From Bigelowiella natans CCMP2755 (taxonomy: Eukaryota > Cercozoa > Chlorarachniophyceae): DNA of 64,000 bases. The translations under genes and the position numbers were made by a program. The notes under the pieces are model-generated. The model searched no databases. It was not told the DNA's origin and worked only from the letters and a program-made list of their open reading frames with translations. Numbering within the stretch: position 1 is the stretch's first letter; each line of letters begins with the position of its first letter. This document shows, piece by piece, positions 36,654 to 47,437 of this stretch. Where the stretch lies: positions 21,001-85,000 of the forward strand of contig ADNK01000503.1 of assembly GCA_000320545.1 (NCBI GenBank), read 5' to 3'.

Positions 36654-38363
36654 CTACTCATCATCATCATCTTCCTCAGCTTCTTGCAGCCAGGTTACAA
36701 ATGGCTTCGCCGCCTTACGAACCTACCACATGAACAATATCAGAATATTATAATTTCTCGCATTAGTCTCCAGGAGAACCTCAATTGCTGTGTCGCGGGC
36801 TATAAGACTGGTTTCTAAAGGGGATTCAGCCCATTTCTGAGGAGTTGTAAAGATGTGTTACAAGTTGTTCTTTCAGCTTAATGATTGCTAAACTTACAAT
36901 GATATGTTCCTCCTCCAGGACATCTTCGTCGTATAATTTTTGCAGAATGATAGGAGTGCGAGGTAAAAGTTTCTTCTCGACAACTCCAACGAGCTCTTCG
37001 ATGCACAACAACATCAAATTTCCGGATTGCTCATTCGTTACAACCTGTTGAGGCGAATCGAATATCAGTACCATGAGGCAATATTCTAAATTCAAAGTAC
37101 CTGGCTATACATCTTCGCGTTCTTGACAAATTGATCAGGGACAGATTTTGGATCTGTCACCTCAATGGTAGACTCCAACAAGACCTTAAACTTCTCAGTT
37201 TCACTGAATCTAATTTTTCGAAGGGAAGCCGATTACAAAAATTGACATGGGTAGCATGGATAAATAAATCAATACCCTCGTGCGACTTGCAATCGTTTGA
37301 GCTCAGCTAGAATCCCACTAATGGTAGGTTCCTTTCTCTTCACATAATCACGAAGCACCAATACGGGAGAATCCTTCGATGATACTTTGCTCACGCTCTC
37401 TCTTCCTGCCATCATCTGAGAAAAGCATGTAAAAGCTGTGGATCAGTTGCGAATTCCATTATCGTTGAATCATAAATTGTTGAAATTTTCCACCGATGAT
37501 GTTTGATTTTAGATTTTGACCACAAGCAATATTAGATTTTTTGTCTAAGCTGCTAAACAGTATATATTACTACGCACTACTTTCTTAAACTCAGCCTTTT
37601 TCCGCTCCTCTACTGCCGCTTGAGAAGTATCAGTGAACCACTCAACGCTTTCCTCTTCCTGATTACTAGCTTTATTTGATTCTCTTTTGTTGGCGGTAGA
37701 CTTTTGGTTCCTTCTCAGCTGGCGGTCTTTCTTCGAACCTTTTCCCTTCTTTCCCTTCTGGGCCGCTCGCTGTTTGAGGATGTAGGTAAGCAGTTTGTGG
37801 CTTGTGTTTATAGTTCCATTGTGTCCACACGCAGCACAATCTATTTTGATTCCATCTCTTTTTATGTTCCACTTTATCTCCGGGAGTCTACATACGTGTT
37901 GTAGTGAGTTTGACACGCATTATCACCAATAAATTATATTCTGAAGGTCAAGAAGAGCTAAATTATCATGTACTAAGCATCAAAACAAATATCAAATACC
38001 CGCATCGAGGACACAATATGAAAAGCTGGATATATTTTGTGAGTATTTTCTGCAAATCCGGAGCGTTGTGGGCGCCGTTGACGCTAGCACGCTCTGTCTT
38101 GGAGTCATACTTGGACTGAGCACCAAGTTCAATTCCGAAGAATTTCGTTGTATCTGACAATATAACCACATGTTCATCCCAGGGAACAATCGATTTATTC
38201 TTAGTGTCGTACATGCTGGAGGACAGTTGAGGGCCTTGGCCACATCTGACATGTTAGTCACAATCGTTCGAATCCCGTTTCCACGGCCCTCGATCTTGGC
38301 ATGCAGTTTGGGCATTTTATAACGGTACGAAACATCCGATTCGTCTCCACCAATGTTTAACAT
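36654..38363 (-). CDS. Translation initiation factor eIF5
   Basis: Eight minus-strand exons: 38363-38213, 38153-38000, 37887-37581, 37415-37276, 37209-37101, 37044-36898, 36836-36780, 36722-36654. GT-AG throughout with matching phases, 377 residues, slightly shorter than yeast eIF5. The N-terminal domain reads YRYKMPKLHAKIEGRGNGI (the RGNGI arginine is the GAP arginine finger region for eIF2) and KFFGIELGAQ. A zinc ribbon follows with CPRCG and DCAACGHNGTI. The lysine-rich linker leads to a C-terminal W2/HEAT domain with LLPRTPIILQKLYDEDVLEE and KPFVTWLQEAEEDDDDE, whose aromatic/acidic patches bind eIF2-beta, eIF1 and eIF3. eIF5 triggers GTP hydrolysis by eIF2 on start-codon recognition. It acts in the cytoplasm. 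Confidence 0.96.
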
Positions 38364-38393
38364 GATGACTCGTGCTTCTTTCTGTGCTTTGTT

Positions 38394-38918
38394 TCAAGGG
38401 GGTGAGAAGTAATTGCGGGAGAAAGGAACCTTAAGCTTAAATTGTTCTATTGCGACATCATATGATAATAGTCGCATATATAAAATATCATGGTATGCTG
38501 TAATAAGAGCCGGAATATGCGGGTTACGGCGAAAAGCAAATTTCAGTCCAAAAGATATGTCAATGTGATATTTGAAGAATGCTTGTACGACTAGTTTCCG
38601 TATTTTTGGCATATATGAGTAGTCGTATAAAAAATTAATATTTCTTCTCAGTATCTGCGCTACATCCTTGTATGAAAGATTTTGCTTGTTTTCTTCAGTC
38701 CCGGTAGTAATGCGATTTGATTGGGATGCATGGGAACTCGCCGCATGAACAGCCGACGGGAGCAATTTTCGAAATACTCTGATACCCAGGGAATTTCTTC
38801 CTGACGACAACAATGTAATAGCGTGGATTGTGAACCAAACGCAGCTGATCGTGATTACAACGCCGAGCGAACACAGATCCTTCCCCCCCTTGTCCTTCGA
38901 AAGACACAGGTGAATCAA
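38394..38918 (-). CDS. Unassigned open frame with a possible membrane segment
   Basis: A 174-codon open frame on the same strand as eIF5, ending 31 bases before the eIF5 start. It contains one hydrophobic stretch (LGVVITISCVWFTIHAITLL) and a basic C-terminal half. No ATG opens the frame at its 5' end; it begins at a TTG, with internal ATGs later. I recognise no family. It may be 5' untranslated sequence of eIF5, an upstream exon set, or a small membrane protein gene. If real, it would be the one same-strand neighbour of eIF5. Confidence 0.25.
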   Translation of the reverse strand: MIHLCLSKDKGGKDLCSLGVVITISCVWFTIHAITLLSSGRNSLGIRVFRKLLPSAVHAASSHASQSNRITTGTEENKQNLSYKDVAQILRRNINFLYDYSYMPKIRKLVVQAFFKYHIDISFGLKFAFRRNPHIPALITAYHDILYMRLLSYDVAIEQFKLKVPFSRNYFSPP

Positions 38919-39358
38919 TGGTGAACTTGTAGATGTGAATGTGATTCCATTGAGGATGATTAGCAGGGGGATGTGGGGAGGGGTTAGGAGTAGAGCAGAT
39001 AGCCTAGACCCAGGGTTCCGAACAGTGCACGCGTTTTAAACGAATTGCGAAACAAAGTCGAATTGATGGAAGATAATATTCTTGAATGAACTTATCTAAT
39101 TCCCGACTTAATTCCCACCACAAATGGGGATGAGGTGTCGTCTATACAGCCTACTACGACTAATACTACTCTACTACATGTAACACACATTGTTTGCTGC
39201 CATGTCGTTAGTATGTGCCACTTTAAAACGATTCGAACTACCCTATTTACGAGAGACGAATAGCAAAAGATTTTCAGGATTTGAAGATTTAAACCCACCA
39301 CCATTGAAATTGCTACAATCCGATTAGGACCCTCACTCCCGCGGGAATAGAACCAGGA

Positions 39359-39795
39359 ATGCCTACCCACAGGGATACAGACTATGTATCATTTCGCGTT
39401 GATCGAGCCAAATTTGAAGTTTTCACGCTCCCCACAGAAGCTGCAAAATATAAGTTAAAAAAGGTAATTGATTAAGTGTGCATGAGAACGAAAGTTTTCA
39501 TCAGAGTGCTATCGATTATATGTGCATTAATTCATCTGCTCATGGAACACTTACCCAATATAGGGGAAAGATGTAAAAGCGCTATCGATTCTAGCAGATA
39601 ACACGATCTACAGTAACATTAAATCAAAGCGGCAGGCCAAAAGCGAGGATCTAGAGAAATATTTTGGTAATTGTAAAATGAACTGTGAAATCTCTGGAAT
39701 ATGACGAACGTCCCATTTTCAATTTTGAACGTGTGACAGGTACAACGGATAGGGAAGTCATTGTCAATAAAATTCTGCTCAATGGCAAATTGAAG
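39359..39795 (+). CDS. SBDS/RTC3-type FYSH domain exons
   Basis: Three exons, 39359-39463, 39564-39666 and 39740-39795, start at ATG 39359 and join in phase. The product (88 residues) fits an SBDS N-terminal (FYSH) domain: KFEVFTLPTEAAKYKLKK, DVKALSILADNTIYSNIKS, AKSEDLEKYFG, and TTDREVIVNKILLNGKLK. In SBDS this domain binds the 60S ribosomal P-site region; in yeast RTC3 it stands alone. The remaining two SBDS domains are not visible downstream. The last exon ends in phase 0 at AAG before GTTAGA. It can either read through to a stop at 39894 or splice to 39960, where the TLC protein below begins without its own ATG. Domain call fairly good; gene boundary open. Confidence 0.6.
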
Positions 39796-39959
39796 GTTAG
39801 AGGGAAAAATAACCCCGATATGAAATGGAAGAGGAAGTTAGACAACGCAAATCGAAACCGAATTTGTGGGTGTGAAAGAGTTCTTTCTTACTGATCGTTT
39901 ACCTTGCAACTCCTGTAGTGTGTCCGACCTCTCTTAACCCTGTCAAATCTTGTGAATAG

Positions 39960-41832
39960 GTGAAGGTTTACGTCGCACAACCGATAACGGAAATACTCCT
40001 AGATCTTGTCTTTGGTACTTGATGCAACATAATCGCGATGATAAATCACAAACGACATGATAGTGGTCATTTTATATGTACCAAAATCATGCCCATATTA
40101 CAATGCAATTCGATTAATTTTTTTTATGAATATTATTATTTTCATACCTTTGGGCCACCGGACCCTCAGCACTAATTCACAGTAGATGCAATAACACTAA
40201 GTTTGATGTTGTGTCAGTTTGTGAAATTGTCGGGGCTTTCTATGTGCTTCTGAGATCGGGCACACTGCGTCATTTTCTTGTCCTCGTAAGAAGCTTTTCG
40301 ATTCCTTTCTCGCGTAAGTTTTCTTTTATTTCGTATTTTCATTTATTTGTTTTGTTGCAGTGCTTTATCGTAGCGGCATTGGTCATGATTTGCATGAATC
40401 TTTCCCGGACAGTCGGAAGGTAATTAGTATCAATTTTCTTCACACCAGTTGATAACAACAAAGTCTTCCAGTAACGTAATATGGAGGATAGAGGTGTGTT
40501 TGTCCGTAAAGATAAAGGATATCAAAGGCTACCCCCTCGTCTTTAATGTTTTATGTAATTTTCTTGTAGAAGTAACTCACTGAAATTTCATTTAGTGGGT
40601 AGAATCAAAGATCTAAGTATTAATTTTGATATATCTAAATGCATATTTTTTTTCAGATTTTTGAGCACCCGTTTATTAGCAGGGAAACCTTTCAATGACC
40701 CTCTGCAATCGTAATTCCCTCTACTCACCATGCTATTTATTAGAAAGCATATGGGATGATGCCTCTCTGCGCTACGCAACAAACAACATTAGTATTCAGA
40801 AATTTGCAGAATTGTACATTCAGCACGGGCACTTGCTTTAGTTGTCACATGGTGGGCGGGTGTACATCGTGGCAATATACAATTCTTTGCTGTCTTCCCT
40901 TGCCTTTTTAAGTGCTGAGTGATGTTGTGACTCTTGCTTCATCCAAAAGACTGATGATCTTCTTTGCGCCCAACCTTCCTATTCACCACACGGCAGAGAC
41001 ACGAACTTGCGGCAATTCGAGTCACAGGTACTGCTAATACTAATTGTTGTTCAGTGTGAGCAAAAAGTGAGTCCTATGGGGAACACTATGACAAGAATTT
41101 TAGTCAACCACACTGGCAGCAGTTGGCTGGAAATATCAATTCAAGCTCCCCCCCTCCGCAACGCTCTGTCTCTCATTCTTCTTCTCAATGTTCTCTCTTC
41201 TCGCGTAGATTTGGCAGCTCGTGATACACAGCTCAATGTCAGCCATAGGGATGTGGGCGTACAGTGTACGTATTAATGACTGTGAGTGTTAATATGTACA
41301 TGAAAGAAGTAGTATTTATCTTTTCTCGGTAACGTGATCAACTTCTTGGTTTTCTTTGTTGTGATTGTTCTTTGCAATTTTGGGAATGGTTCATTGACGT
41401 CAAATATATCATCATCACTATCAGCCAACGTTGTAGTTATCACCAACAACCTGCTGCTTCTTGTCACTTACAGAAAGGGCCGGATTTCATGAATTACCCT
41501 TCCTTGTACGTGAATGCGGAGCAATTAGAAGGAAAACCTATATCGGTGAGTGGGGGGGGGGATAAGTTAGTATTAGTCGGTAGCAGTAACAACATCATTC
41601 TCTTCATACAGCTTTTCACAAAAACTAATTGCAGGCTGCCGTGGAGTGGCTTTATGTGATACAGCTGGCTGTATGGTTTGTCACGCTCATATCCTTAAGA
41701 TTCTTCGAAGTAATAATGATCTAGATTAACAATAGAGTGAAAGAAAAAGTCGAATGATTTCATATAACGATCTCATCGTGTGTTGCATGGAATATAAAGA
41801 TTTCCTGTACTCAATGGCAATAACCTTCCGAA

Positions 41833-41880
<48 letters not shown>

Positions 41881-43709
41881 TAACAGGTTCGGGCGGCCGA
41901 TCATCACGTGATGTATTCACATCATGTCACGACAATTGCTGTCGTTCTTGTCAGCTATGGTATTTTTATATTGTAAAATGAATATAGCAACAAAGTGAGA
42001 TAGAGGATGGTGATGATGTTGGTGTGCGGATCAGGATTTGGACGCTATGGGAACTTTGGTTTGGTCGTATTTTTGCTCCATGACATCTCCGATGTTCCCC
42101 TGGTGAGAGAAAAAATAGAAGAGAAGAAGAAAGAGAGAGGGAGAAAGAGTCGCTAGTAATTTTGGAGAAGGGAGAAGGATGATTCAAATTGATTGTCAGG
42201 GCTAGTATGCATGGTAGAATTATATGCATAAGTGATAGCGAAAATCGGCACTGTTGCAGCTAATTAAATATGCTCATCTTCATCTCCATATTTCTCATCT
42301 AAACTGTAAAATTGTACCATAATCAACACACAGGACGTAATGAAGTTGGTCAATCTTCTTCACCTCCAAGGCCCACCGACCTATCTTGCTGAGGCATCAT
42401 ACGTGGCAAATATGTTTATCTGGTGATAACTACATGCATCGAAAAATTGAAGGAAAATAATGAAATAATTAAGGTTGCAAGCTGCTTCCTCTTTTCTTTC
42501 TCTTTTCAAGCTTTTGGTTTATCGCAGTATCAGAGTAATCTCAGTGATGGCTTTTCTTCTGATTCTAAGATAATTGAGATCCATCAAAGCTGAATTTACT
42601 TTCGTGTTTGTGTTTATCAGGCTTTTTAGTCGTGTGTACCTATTCCCGGTATACGTGATCTATTATGGAGTGTGGGGTGCTATGTACTTAGAAAAGTCGC
42701 CGAGGGGGAACCCATACTGGTTTGTACATTTATGTGCTGCTGCTGCTGCTGCTGCTGCTGTTGTTGTGCCTTTGTCGAATGAAGTAAATAAGAGACATCT
42801 GGGTCCGATTTGATGTAGCGATATGTACTCCCATATAGCATTTAGGGATGATTGTTCAAAGGAAAGTAGGCATTATTGAGGGAGGGGAGGATGCAGGGTG
42901 TGCCAGCGATGATGTTCGCGATCATCGCACTGGTTTATTCCCAAAATAGCAGTAGGGCCTTATTACATCCATCATTATTAAGGTGCGAGAAAATGAAGCC
43001 TGGCTTACCATTGCACCAAACTTTAGTTTCTACGGGGAAGCAAGATATATGGTAACAACAAAAGATTAACCACGAAAAGCTGCAAATGAAGAATTTGTGA
43101 ATGAACCCATGGTCATCGGTGTAAATCTCTGTCAGTGCTAATGAGCCTGGATTTATTCTCTTTTTTCTTTTCATGGTTATTACCACTTCCTCTCTCAGGA
43201 AGAACGCATATGTTCAAGACTGCGAGTGCTGCGGAGGTAGTGCATGAATATGCATGATTAATATCACGGTGTTTGGATTTCTCAAATAATCTTGTTTGCT
43301 ATCTCTACCCTTCGATCAGGAATAGCTTGCTTTGTGCTGCTATGCGTGCTGCAGTGCCTTCACATCTGGTGGTCATACTTGGTAAACAATCACTCCACAA
43401 TAAATTTCGTAAACCCATAATTGTTTCTTTGAGAGAGTGTCTACTACAGTATGAGCATCGAAAGGTGTAGACGGTTTCTAGACTAATGTTTCATAAAACA
43501 GCTTCTACGCATCGGCTATCGTGCGCTAATTCTTGGAGAAAATTCGCATGAGGTCAACTTCCGAAGCCATTTGAACAAATTAGTATTTCAACTCTACCAC
43601 CTTTTCCCAACTTTATGAGGCCCGACTTATCATTCAGGTTGCCTCGCAAGAGTATTTTGTGAAAGAAGATGAAGATGAGAAGAATACGGACAAGAAGAAA
43701 AACGACTAG
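39960..43709 (+). CDS. Ceramide synthase-like TLC membrane protein (LAG1/CerS family)
   Basis: Exons traced in phase: 39960-40014, 40218-40285, 40361-40419, 40657-40710, 40748-40813, 40920-41027, 41068-41167 (3' edge uncertain), 41209-41263, 41478-41545, 41635-41709, 41887-41959, 42035-42102, 42334-42422, 42621-42719, 43199-43236, 43320-43381, 43502-43552, 43638-43709. Hydrophobic segments include CFIVAALVMICMNL, IWQLVIHSSMSAIGMWAY and YVIQLAVWFVTLI. The Lag1 motif is ADHHVMYSHHVTTIAVVLVS, with the paired histidines of the active site, then LVVFLLHDISDVPLDVMKL and VLLCVLQCLHIWW. Ceramide synthase joins a fatty acyl-CoA to a sphingoid base in the ER membrane. The C-terminus KKKND fits a dilysine (KKxx) ER-retrieval signal. 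There is no ATG for the first exon, so an upstream exon is needed; the FYSH exons are the phase-compatible candidate. Confidence 0.82.
41838..41875 (+). repeat. CT microsatellite
   Basis: CT tract just before the acceptor of the exon carrying the Lag1 histidine motif (exon starts 41887); it probably serves as an extended polypyrimidine tract. Confidence 0.85.
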
Positions 43710-45082
43710 GAGGGTGGACATATTTGCTAATTTACGACGGACCAAGTATCGCAACAACAATTTATGCGCCGGAAATTGCTTATGAACAAAAATCGTAGCC
43801 AAGGAAGTGCAATGAATCACATTGACAATGTGCTGGAAGTCATTGCGATTCACGAACATCATGCTTTGTTGATTCAAACAGCGATCGATGAGACATTACG
43901 TCATTAGTAATGCAGTGAACATTGCGATGCGATGCACGCATGCGTGATGTGAGACGGATGCAAAACGTGTTTGTGTGATTTTTGCATGACGTTCAAGTCA
44001 GCAAATTCTAGCCACAGAGCTCAACGCAACGAGCTAGCGCTAGAGCGCCAAAATTGCGCATGTGCACATGTCTGCTGATGTGCACTGCCATGCATGTTGG
44101 CCACTTGCGCTTGAGAGGGGAGATCGACAGCTAGACACCAGACTGGCAGATTAGCCTCGAAGGAGAGCGCATTGATCTTCTCTGGTTTTGACGCCAACCC
44201 TTTGAATTTTTCCTTTTCTTCACCACTTGGGAAAAAGCGATCGTGTGCGATCCCCCCTCTGTCAAAAGTCTTCGCAAAGAACACGAACAAGCAAACAAGC
44301 GTGACGAAGAACTGCACTGCTTCCAAAACGTGGCAAGGTGGACACTTGCAAAGCACGAAACGCAGTGCCTCGAACCAGCTTTGGTGAGATGGAAGGGATT
44401 TGAAAATTTGGCATTTCAGCTGCATGGAGCACCAGAGCAGCGCAATCAGCAGGCAGCAATGTGGCGGCAAAGAGTTTCGGCAACCCTGTGCGCAAAGAAA
44501 AGTTCACATCTCATGGTTGCAATTGCTTTCGGAAGTCGGGAGTTGAAAAGACAAAATGAGATTCCACACAGATTGCCCTGCAAACCTCCACTGCTAGACT
44601 GGTCTCTCACTGCACACGTGTAGTTAGAAAGCCGACGCCTTGACGTTCATCTTCAATTGTTCATCTTTGTCCAGGTGTGTCACCTCAGGATGACAAAATC
44701 AATTCAAAGAAGCGTAAGAAATTAAAATACAGCAATAGTACATGAATCATCAAAAATTATGCACAATGATCTAAAGAGACATATTTTATACGTATTTTAT
44801 GTCCAATAAGGCCATACATTTCTAGTAAGTAATTTTACGGCAGAACATAGAAGAGCTGGAGACCTTGCGTCATCACGAATTTAAGTTTTTCAATTTATCA
44901 CTCTAGGGTCATACTTATAATAAATATAGTCTATTATATTGTAACGACATGTCATTCTAATCAATTATTGAGAGAGACACCTACCCAAGCGTGAATGAAT
45001 CATCCCCTTATAATCCCGTAGTTTACCATCTCTCCCTACGGCCCCACCCCCCCTCTCGGCATCACCGTAGAATCAGAGAAAG
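43710..45082. repeat. Spacer between TLC gene and delta-COP
   Basis: The part from about 43.88 to 44.13 kb has the CTAG/TGCA/CATGCATG style of the tail-to-tail spacers, including CTAGCGCTAG near 44036 and GTGAGACGGATG at 43949-43960 (the reverse complement of CATCCGTCTCAC). Then comes an open, GC-richer patch (about 44160-44620) described separately. About 44.7-45.05 kb is AT-rich and presumably the delta-COP promoter. Confidence 0.5.
44243..44623 (+). CDS. Unassigned open frames on both strands, GC-richer patch
   Basis: A 126-codon frame runs on the plus strand. It overlaps a 149-codon minus frame (44470-44021) with one hydrophobic stretch (AVQFFVTLVCLFVFFAK). Neither has a family I recognise, and the overlap means at most one is likely coding. 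The plus product is rich in Arg, Lys, Gln and Trp. If the minus frame is real it would restore alternating strand order between the TLC gene and delta-COP and explain the palindrome-rich spacer at 43.9-44.1 kb. Confidence 0.2.
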   Translation: MCDPPSVKSLRKEHEQANKRDEELHCFQNVARWTLAKHETQCLEPALVRWKGFENLAFQLHGAPEQRNQQAAMWRQRVSATLCAKKSSHLMVAIAFGSRELKRQNEIPHRLPCKPPLLDWSLTAHV

Positions 45083-47437
45083 ATGGTTGTGCTTGCGGCG
45101 GCAGTGACGAGCAAGACAGGCAAAGTACTGGTGTCGCGGCAATTCATGGAGATGCGACGCATTCGGATTGAGGGACTATTAGCAGGGTTCACTAAACTCA
45201 TGGGAAAAGGAAAGAACCAGCACACCCTGATTGAGACCAACGAGGTTCGCTACGTCTACCAGCCACTTGAGGGCCTCTACGTTCTCATCATTACAAATCC
45301 ACAAAGCAATATCATGGAGGTAAGTAAATTTTTGGCAAAGCAAATGTCGAGAGGTGTAAAATAAAAAGAGCGATTTCTGCGCGCTCATGCTGCAGTGTGC
45401 ATCCCAATTTAACGAGTAAATCTACGAGTATTCGGGAATTTCACACTTGCATTCTTACATTCTAAAAATCATGGGGATTTTAAGAGATACAAAGGGACCA
45501 TGAACTCTAGTCAATATTAAATACGATGCCAATTCTATCATTTTTCTGTTTTCAGGATCTGGACACATTGCGGTTGCTTTCCAAGCTTATTCCTCAATAC
45601 TGTGAAGGAACAACAGAGGAGGTAATGATAGAATCAACGTTTTGCACACTTTTGACATGCTAAAATTTGAACGCGATTATAGGATGTCAAACAACACACC
45701 TTCGAGCTAATCTTCGCCTTCGATGAAGTTGTGACAAACGGCTTTAAAGAGTATGTCACATTGCAACAGGTGATAACAAATATCTATAGGTGTGGGGAAG
45801 TATATATCTAATATACAAAATTTTCCCAAATATCACACGATCACTTCATCCAGATAACGAAAGTTAAATAAGCGAGGTGTTCATTATTGACACATTAGGT
45901 TAAAACCTACACGACAATGGACTCCCATGAAGAGCGAATCCAGAATATCATTACTCACAGCAAAATTAATGAAGCGAAAGATCAGGCTAGGTCTAAGGTC
46001 AGAATGGAAACCTCATAGATGTTACCGAAGTGGGAGAACCAGCGACTCCTTGCAAACCTCCCAATCACCCCAATTGACGCTTGGTTGTGCTGTTTGTAGG
46101 CAAAGGCAATAGAGCAGAAGAAACGAGAGCTAAAAATGGCAGGGGAAATGGGAGGAGATATGAGCGGCATGGGTGGTATGGGATCGGATAATATGGAGTC
46201 ATCCATGAGCCACCGTCCTTCCTCACGGGTTGTGCCTGAGTTTACACGAGATCCCTCTCCAGAACCAAAGGAAGATATTCGTACTGGCCCTGCAGGAAAT
46301 GGTGAGAGAGGAGGGGGAAAACAAAAAATAGGGAAGAAGACTGGGAGAAGGGAAGGGAAATCTTACCACTTTCGTGATCAAATTTCACCATTTTTGTGTC
46401 GGTAAATATAGTAGAACACACGGGAACAGATGAACGATAGCGTAATTAATAACATTGTGTTTCTCAGTTGGTGGTATGGTCTTGGGTGGGCCTTCCGATT
46501 TACATGCAGATGATTTCGTCAAAGCTCTTGGAATTAAGGTGTTGTGATGCCCTCAAGAATATTGCTTGTACATGAACTAAAACCACCTTATTTATAAAAA
46601 CTTAAATGATCTCCTCAGGATACAGCGCCGGAGCGTAATCCCTTCGAAGTACAAAAGAAGACTGTTCCATCAGAGGAACTTAAGGATGGAGTTATGCTGC
46701 TTGTAGACGCCTCAGAAACACTCCATGTTGAAATGGGAACTGATGGTTCCGTGCGCAAATTCGAGGTTAAGGGAGGCATTAAACTTACATGTTTCTCTCC
46801 CGATGTCTCCAGGGTTATGGTTAAGACGAATGGACCGCTTAAGAAGCCGTTCATGAGTCGAATGCAACCTCGTCTCGACAAGAAAAAATGGGCCAAAGGC
46901 TTTTTAGGATCAAAGGATCCTTCGAAACCCTTCCCCACGGGCTCTGCAGATGCTCTCACGCTTGTCACGTGGAAGCTGAGTTCTCAAGAGGAGGATCTCG
47001 TGCCATTCTCTATTAACTGCTGGCCGGCAACAGAAGGGAACAGCTCCGTCGTTTCTGTCGAATTTGAACAGACTAACCCAGATATTGTCTGCAAGCATGT
47101 GACGATCTCGATTCCATGTCCTTCCAGTAAAGCCCCTGAGATACAGAGTGTTGATGGGAAGGCGGACTTCCTCTCACGCGACAAGATCCTAGCTTGGCAC
47201 ATTGACGAAATATCCGAGGAGAACAGTTCTGGAGCCTTGGAGTTCTGTGTTCCTAAGATGGAAGCTGCTTCCTTCTTCCCAGTGGAAGTCACTTTCACCT
47301 CACCCACTCTGTACTCGAGAATGGAGGTGCAAAAAGTAGTTCAGGCTGACGATCCGAGCCAGGAGGTTGAGCATAAGCTCAAGTCTATGTTGACGACGCA
47401 CAAATACACCATTGTTTCTGACAATTCAGAAGATTAG
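45083..47437 (+). CDS. Coatomer subunit delta (delta-COP)
   Basis: Seven exons: 45083-45319, 45556-45621, 45683-45769, 45899-45997, 46100-46301, 46468-46538, 46619-47437. GT-AG and in phase, 526 residues, the usual delta-COP length. The N-terminal longin-like domain starts [20 protein letters not shown] and has the typical [18 protein letters not shown] methionine/glycine-rich linker follows ([16 protein letters not shown]). The C-terminal mu-homology domain includes [33 protein letters not shown] and ILAWHIDEI. It is part of the COPI coat that returns vesicles from Golgi to ER; delta-COP recognises tryptophan-based and arginine-based signals. It is a functional partner of the KKxx-type signal on the neighbouring TLC protein only in the general sense that COPI reads such signals. 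Confidence 0.96.

Noticed and set aside
38255..38280. GTTCGAATCCC, resembling a tRNA B box
   Set aside because: It is the reverse strand of eIF5 exon 1 coding for GNGIRTIVTN. No A box or cloverleaf could be built around it.
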